From Trema orientale (taxonomy: Eukaryota; Streptophyta; Magnoliopsida; Rosales; Cannabaceae): a stretch of 64,000 nt of DNA. Positions 59,277 through 64,000 of the stretch are shown here, one piece after another. The stretch covers positions 932,457-996,456 of the forward strand of contig JXTC01000041.1 of the NCBI GenBank assembly GCA_002914845.1, written 5' to 3'. The number at the start of each line of letters is the position of its first letter. Position 1 is the stretch's first letter. The translations under genes were made by a program, and so were the position numbers. The notes beneath the pieces were generated by a model that ran no database searches, was not told where the DNA came from, and saw only the letters and a program-made list of their open reading frames with translations.

Positions 59277-59420
59277 CTGACCATGAGCTGCTTAGTACGT
59301 GTGGTCAAGACTTCTCCTGTAGAAGAAATAGGTACGGGGTTCAATCTCCACACCTACTCCCACCCCCTTCCTTACTAACTACTAACAGACGAGAATACCA
59401 AAAAAAAAAAAAAAAAAACG
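59277..59420 (+). mobile_element. tRNA-derived SINE
   Basis: About 145 bp ending in an 18-20 nt poly-A tract (59400-59418). It contains GGGGTTCAATCTCCAC at 59336-59351, a good RNA polymerase III B-box, and upstream a GAGCTGCTTAGTACGTG-type stretch that could be a weak A-box at the usual distance. It abuts the 5' end of the LINE. No clear target duplication. Confidence 0.55.
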
Positions 59421-60197
59421 AAAAACCATCTAGCAGCACTTCCTTATAGAGAATTTGGAATTGGAATCTTCAGGATAGCTTTAATCGTGTAATTTTCAAG
59501 GGGTCAAACCTTTTTGAAATTATAATTTAGCTTAATGATCGGACTAATTCAAGAATCTTCTCTTTCTCTCTTTATTTTTTTTCAATTTCTTGTTCCAGTG
59601 CGTGTAATCCTATATGACCAAATGTATTAAGCTCAGCACTGATCTTTAATCTGACTCGTTAGAGTAAAAGTAGAGTGAATGATGTGGCGACTTATAATTA
59701 GAGGTAAAACTGAATGTGTGAGAACTGAGAAGCATAGGAACACACTGACTATAAAGATCTCCTATGCCAGCTGCAGACTGTGGGCCTCACGACTGTTGAC
59801 TTTGTCTGCTTCACTACCCTTCTGAATGCGTGAAGCACGCGCTTGCCTGATGGGCTTTGAAGCTTGATCAACAGCTAGAAACTCGCCTTCTCTTGACATG
59901 TGACTGAGCTTCTACTTTTCGAGATTTTTATTTATTTTTTTAATCTAAGTAAAATCAAAATTAAAACAAACTTTATGACATAGATTAGACTCTCAATAAA
60001 TGTTCATGCTTTGAAAGAAAACGTAGAGTGAACGGATGTATTTGATTTTGGGATATGTTCTCAAAAACTCGAGCGCGTCAATTGTCCGTTGATCAAAGTA
60101 TTATTGTCAGGGTGTCTAAACATAAATGGAGGCATTAGGCGAAATGAGGCTTTGGGCGAAACTTGTAAAGGGGCCTTTCAAAAACTAGTTTTAATTA
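59421..60197. other. Intergenic, no gene recognised
   Basis: Moderately complex spacer. It contains another TTGACTTTGTC word at 59795 near CGTGAAGCACGCGCTTG, but no gene or repeat is identified. Confidence 0.45.
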
Positions 60198-60550
60198 GGG
60201 TTTCTAACACTTTTACTAATAAAACTCAAAAAAAATTACAAAAATACGGAAGTCAGGATTTTTTCAAATTTTCGTACTATTTTTATAGAAAAATATCACT
60301 TTTTAGAAAAATATAATTTTTAAAATGGTTACTATTTACCAATTTATGAAAACTAGTTACCGGTTACTGGTTACTAGTTATATACTAATTATAAATACCT
60401 TTAATTACTAGTTACAGTTTATGGAAACTGGGTAACAGTTACTAGTTACTATTTTTAAACGATGATATTTTTCTAACAAAAACCGTACCACACTATAAAA
60501 CACGCAAATCACTGTATTTTTCAATTTTTTTTCCCTTAAAATACTGTACA
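60198..60550. mobile_element. Repeat Y, copy 2, partial
   Basis: The left end GGGTTTCTAACACTTTTACT and the following AATTACAAAAATACGGAAGT match repeat Y copy 1 very closely. The centre has GGTTACTGGTTACTAGTTA. The right TIR is diverged: AAAAATACAGTG is recognisable on the reverse strand, but the GGGTTTC end is not. Confidence 0.6.
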
Positions 60551-61700
60551 ATGTCTAATTTCCCCTTTTTAATTATTCTTTCAAAAAATAGTGAAAAATA
60601 AAAAATAGTATTAATCTTATAATTCAAAATTTTTCTATTTTTTTTTAGATGCAAAATTATTTTGTTTAGACTAAAAAAACAAATATTTTGTTAAATATTT
60701 ATACTTAAAATTGGCTAATATATTATATTTCATCAATGATATGTTTACTTCATCATCTCATAATGCATTTAAAATTGGCTATTAAACTATAATTTTTTTT
60801 TCAAAAATAAACTATAAACTTATAGTTTTAAAAGATTCAATCAGTTTTTTTTGTTTAGCTTAATTTTTCGTATCTTATTAGTATAATTAAACATATTACA
60901 AAGAAATACCCTAAAATTAGGATGTGTAATCTTAGAATAATAATAAAATTAAAAAAAATTACTGAAATTTCAAAAAATAAAGAAGATCAGGTACACTAGA
61001 ATATGAAATTAGTAAGGATATAGATGTAACATTCTTTAGCAGAACTTAAGAGATCAAATATATCATTAGTTAAGAGTGAATTTTAGTAAGTACTTAAGGA
61101 AAGTAGAAACGTGAATATTGAATAATATGATCTAGTATTTTTATTTCTATGATTTTTTTTTTCTGGTAATGTAACTAATTATTGAAATAACAATGTATAA
61201 TGTTATTTTTCGCTTATTGATAAGAATGTAAATAGAAATGTTGCTAATTTTATGGGATTTTCATTAAAACCAAATCAACTGTTTATTTAAATGAAAATAT
61301 TGCTACATCTTTAAGAGTATTACTTTTGACTTTTTATTTATATGAACCTAACATATAAATTTTGAATTAAATATAATATATTTAAGATGTATTATTTCTG
61401 AAGTATAATTTAATCATCCATAAATTAGGCCTAAAAATAGAATTACAATATACGTAAAACCCATCTGGTTATAGTGCACTTGAAATACCACCTTATTATT
61501 CACGCTAAATTCCGCTGAAATTGTTAGGATGTGATTTGATTTGGTTTGAGAATAATGTGTATAACGGGAAACCAAGAGAGGTTTTCTTTTTGCTTGAAAA
61601 CACCGCGCTGAGAGAGTTTGAAAAAGGGAAATAGATGGAATTAATTAACCGACTGACTAACTGTAGGGAGAGAATTATAACCGGATGCTTAGTATTGACG
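60551..61700. other. Intergenic, upstream of the NAC gene
   Basis: Very AT-rich spacer with no repeat family identified. The last 200 bp are probably NAC promoter. Confidence 0.45.
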
Positions 61701-61713
61701 CCATCTATTCTCA

Positions 61714-61722
61714 ATATATAAG
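61714..61722 (+). promoter_or_regulatory. TATA box of the NAC gene
   Basis: TATATAAGG lies 89 bp before the ATG. The initiation site would fall around 61745-61755 (ATTATTTACTGCAC region), giving a leader of about 50 bp. Confidence 0.65.
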
Positions 61723-61802
61723 GAGCCCCTGATAAAGTCATTATCATTATTTACTGCACTATTTCTCACTGGCTATTCGGTCTCTCTACTCTACGTACGA
61801 TC

Positions 61803-62993
61803 ATGGCCATTCCAATTGGTCATACTTATAGGTTTATGCCTACCGATGAAGAGTTGTGTTCCTATCTTTGGAACAAAATACATGGCTATTATATTCCACC
61901 TTATACTATCAACACCATTGAAGGCGGTGTGTACGGACATGCCCCACGCTACCTTGATTGTAAGTATTTTTTTTTTTTTTGTAACTTTCATTGAACCTAT
62001 TTTTATAGATATTATATAAAATTCATAGTTAGGCTTATCATTAGAAACGTCACATGTACAGTTGAGTCGAAAAACTTGCGTACATATATACACACCAATG
62101 GAGAACTTCTGACGGATGAAATATAATGTTTTACACTTGATGTTCTTGAATAATAATGCTTTTTCTTGATTATAGTTTATATATTGCCGCATTTACTTGT
62201 TTTCTTTCTTGACTGTAAATATAGTTTTTGAACTTTTTTTTTCTTGGTAAGGGGGTTTTTTATAGAGCTATAGTGTTAAAAATTGAAAAATTCCGTGTGG
62301 GCTGATTTTTGAGAAAAATTCTAGATTTATTTAGAAAAATATCATTTTTTAACTTTTTATAAATTATCACTTTTGATAAATATTTAGAAACATACAACGT
62401 TTTCTTCAAAATTGATATACTTCGGTGATACTAGAGGTAACCAGTTGGGTTACTAAAAGTACCAATCTAGTTACTTGAAGTAACCATTCAAGTTACCTCA
62501 GGTAATTTAACACTTCACCTTAAGTATCTCAACGGTTATAAAAAATGTTACTTTTCTAAATATTTTTAAAAGTGATATTTTTCTAATTAAATCTGAAATT
62601 TTTAATTTTTTTTTAAACTTTTACCATAAAAAATCTAATTTCCTTTCTTATTAACGAAATCAATCTTTTGATGTTTCTTCTCTTTGTATAGGGACACCCG
62701 TATCTTATTTACCAAATCACGAAAGGTATTATTTTTCGAAAAGAGTTGGAGTGTCTACAAGAGGTAACGGGAAAAGAGTAAAAAGAAAACTCGAGTCATC
62801 AGAAGAGACAGAAGGAGGATATTGGAGGGCAAGTACGGGTGACCAAAAAATCTTTAATTCACAAAATCAAACAATAGGTTACAGAAAATTGCTCAAGTTC
62901 CATACCTACCAGAACAATAATAAAGCTCATAATCGTAAGCAAGCACAGCCCACCGAGTGGATAATGCATGAATACAGGCTCGCCAGTGATACT
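61803..62993 (+). CDS. NAC-domain transcription factor, divergent, 3' end unresolved
   Basis: Exon 1 (61803-61959) and exon 2 (62692-62993) join at a GT-AG intron, the tryptophan codon at residue 53 being split. The 153 residues cover NAC subdomains A to D: YRFMPTDEELCSYLWNKIHG (9-28, subdomain A), ERYYFSKR (63-70), GGYWRASTGDQKIF (94-107, around the family's GYWKATGxDK), GYRKLLKFHTYQ (115-126) and PTEWIMHEYRL (139-149). NAC proteins bind DNA through this fold and act in the nucleus in development or stress. Exon 2 ends at GATACT before GTAAGT. A possible last exon at 63670-63726 reads TLVLMYVWCKEQRLPRVW, weakly like subdomain E, and then stops; this is uncertain. A short, diverged N-terminus (no LPPGF) and a changed subdomain B mark it as an unusual member. 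Both introns hold repeat X. Confidence 0.85.
62273..62646 (-). repeat. Dispersed repeat X, copy 3, in NAC intron 1
   Basis: Inverted relative to copies 1 and 2. It starts with AAAAATTGAAAAATTCC and ends ATAAAAAATCTAATTTCC, with TAGAAAAATATCATTTTTTA and AAGTTACCTCAGGTAA inside. Together with flanking DNA it makes up about half of the intron. Confidence 0.62.
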
Positions 62994-63153
62994 GTAAGTT
63001 ATTCTAACTATTCGCAAACCCTTATAGTTGACTATATATATATCATTCATATGTCAACGATTTTTAAAACTGATCAATTTTGAAAACTTCGATACGTAGA
63101 TATTAATAATAAATAAGCTTAATTGGTATATACAACTACGTAGAGTTAGTATT

Positions 63154-63521
63154 GGGCTTCTTACAAAAATCATACCCCAAGTACCAAAAATTGAAAAATC
63201 CTTGATAGATTGATTTTTTTTTTTCGAAAAATTCCAGATTGATTTAGAAAAATATCACTTTTTGGAAATATTATTAGAAACTAACACTTTTAAAAATATT
63301 TAAAAAAATACTATTTTTCTTCAAAATTAGTATTTTTTAATAGTACTCGAGGTAATCAATCCAGTTACTTGACTCTCTCATCAATTAATAAAAAATGATA
63401 GTTTTCTAAATCCTTTTAAAAGTAGTATTGTTATAATTAAATTCAGATTTTTCAGAATAATTTTAAATTTCGGGATTTTTCAATTTTTCTTTTGAAAATT
63501 AGTATAAAAAATCAAATTTCC
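63154..63521 (-). repeat. Dispersed repeat X, copy 4, downstream of NAC exon 2
   Basis: Starts GGGCTTCTTACAAAAATCAT, then CCAAGTACCAAAAATTGAAA, and ends ATAAAAAATCAAATTTCC. Same orientation as copy 3, probably within intron 2. Confidence 0.65.
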
Positions 63522-63726
63522 ACATTAGTATTTCTTTTCGCTTGTGGGCTTTTGAAATCATGCGATGTTTCCGTAAAACAACTATTTATTTAAGCTATAT
63601 TTTTATACTATATATCTATATATATATATATTAATAACAAAGCTTAATTTATTTATATAAAAAAAAAAGACACTGGTACTTATGTATGTCTGGTGTAAGG
63701 AACAGCGTCTTCCTAGGGTTTGGTGA

Positions 63727-64000
63727 TGAGGAATTTGACTTTTAATTAAATGTGGGGATATCCAAGTTATTGGTTTCCTGGTAACCATTTCATCAAATTA
63801 TATTTATTTCTGTATTTTGGAGCTCTTTGAAAGATCCATAGTAGTGTAGTCGAAATCTAGAGTTTAGGGTAAATGAAATTATCATTGCTTATTACCGTTT
63901 ACAGACTTTTAGTCAACTATATGAAAATTACCTTTAAAAATTAGATTTAACAAAAATAAAACAATGTGAAATGATCAACCGGCATCATACATATATTTTT
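63727..64000. other. Right edge, unassigned
   Basis: AT-rich DNA after the possible last NAC exon. No domain was recognised; further NAC exons could lie beyond the window. Confidence 0.4.

Overview
This is AT-rich nuclear DNA from a flowering plant, most likely a eudicot. The evidence is a canonical MIR156 hairpin, a 413-residue plant-type eIF4A with GT-AG introns, a DUF3511 protein, a NAC-domain gene, and plant transposon classes (Ty1/copia, hAT, MULE-type MITEs, LINE, tRNA-derived SINE). The species cannot be named from sequence alone. Four stretches contain N: single N at 12490 and 40799, and runs at 33912-33984 and 48581-48620.

Layout. 1-9.6 kb: a copia reverse-transcriptase scrap, several MITE-like inverted repeats and long AT-rich spacer. 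9.67-10.1 kb: MIR156 with its own TATA box and a small leader ORF. 12.8-18.8 kb: a decayed copia element whose two coding halves point away from each other. One of its LTRs is split by a 1.29-kb TIR element, which is itself split by a MITE. 20.2-24.2 kb: a tandem repeat and a broken BED-finger hAT transposase gene. 24.7-25.7 kb: two dispersed repeats, here called X and Y. 26.1-29.5 kb: the eIF4A gene (5' UTR intron plus four coding exons). 29.9-36.5 kb: nested hAT and MULE-type elements and three of six copies of one MITE family. 36.86-37.2 kb: a DUF3511 gene. 39.3-40.8 kb: a colinear, apparently identical copy of 33.98-35.45 kb that is probably an assembly artefact. 41-46.7 kb: hAT-type non-autonomous elements, two of them nested. 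46.7-51 kb: repeat X, then a 2.2-kb array built on AGTAAC and GGTTAC words, then purine-rich DNA. 51.5-54.3 kb: a six-exon coiled-coil gene, tentatively related to proton pump interactors, with a tandemly duplicated exon. 56.2-58.1 kb: a truncated copy of that gene's upstream and 5' UTR region, followed by duplicated exon-like blocks of unknown origin. 58.1-59.4 kb: a 5'-truncated LINE and a SINE. 61.7 kb to the right edge: a divergent NAC gene whose two introns each carry a copy of repeat X.

The genes do not form one pathway. eIF4A (translation initiation), MIR156 (phase change through SPL transcripts), NAC (transcription) and DUF3511 (unknown) are independent single genes separated by transposon-rich DNA. 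The least explained coding feature is the coiled-coil gene with the duplicated 45-codon exon and its truncated promoter copy nearby.
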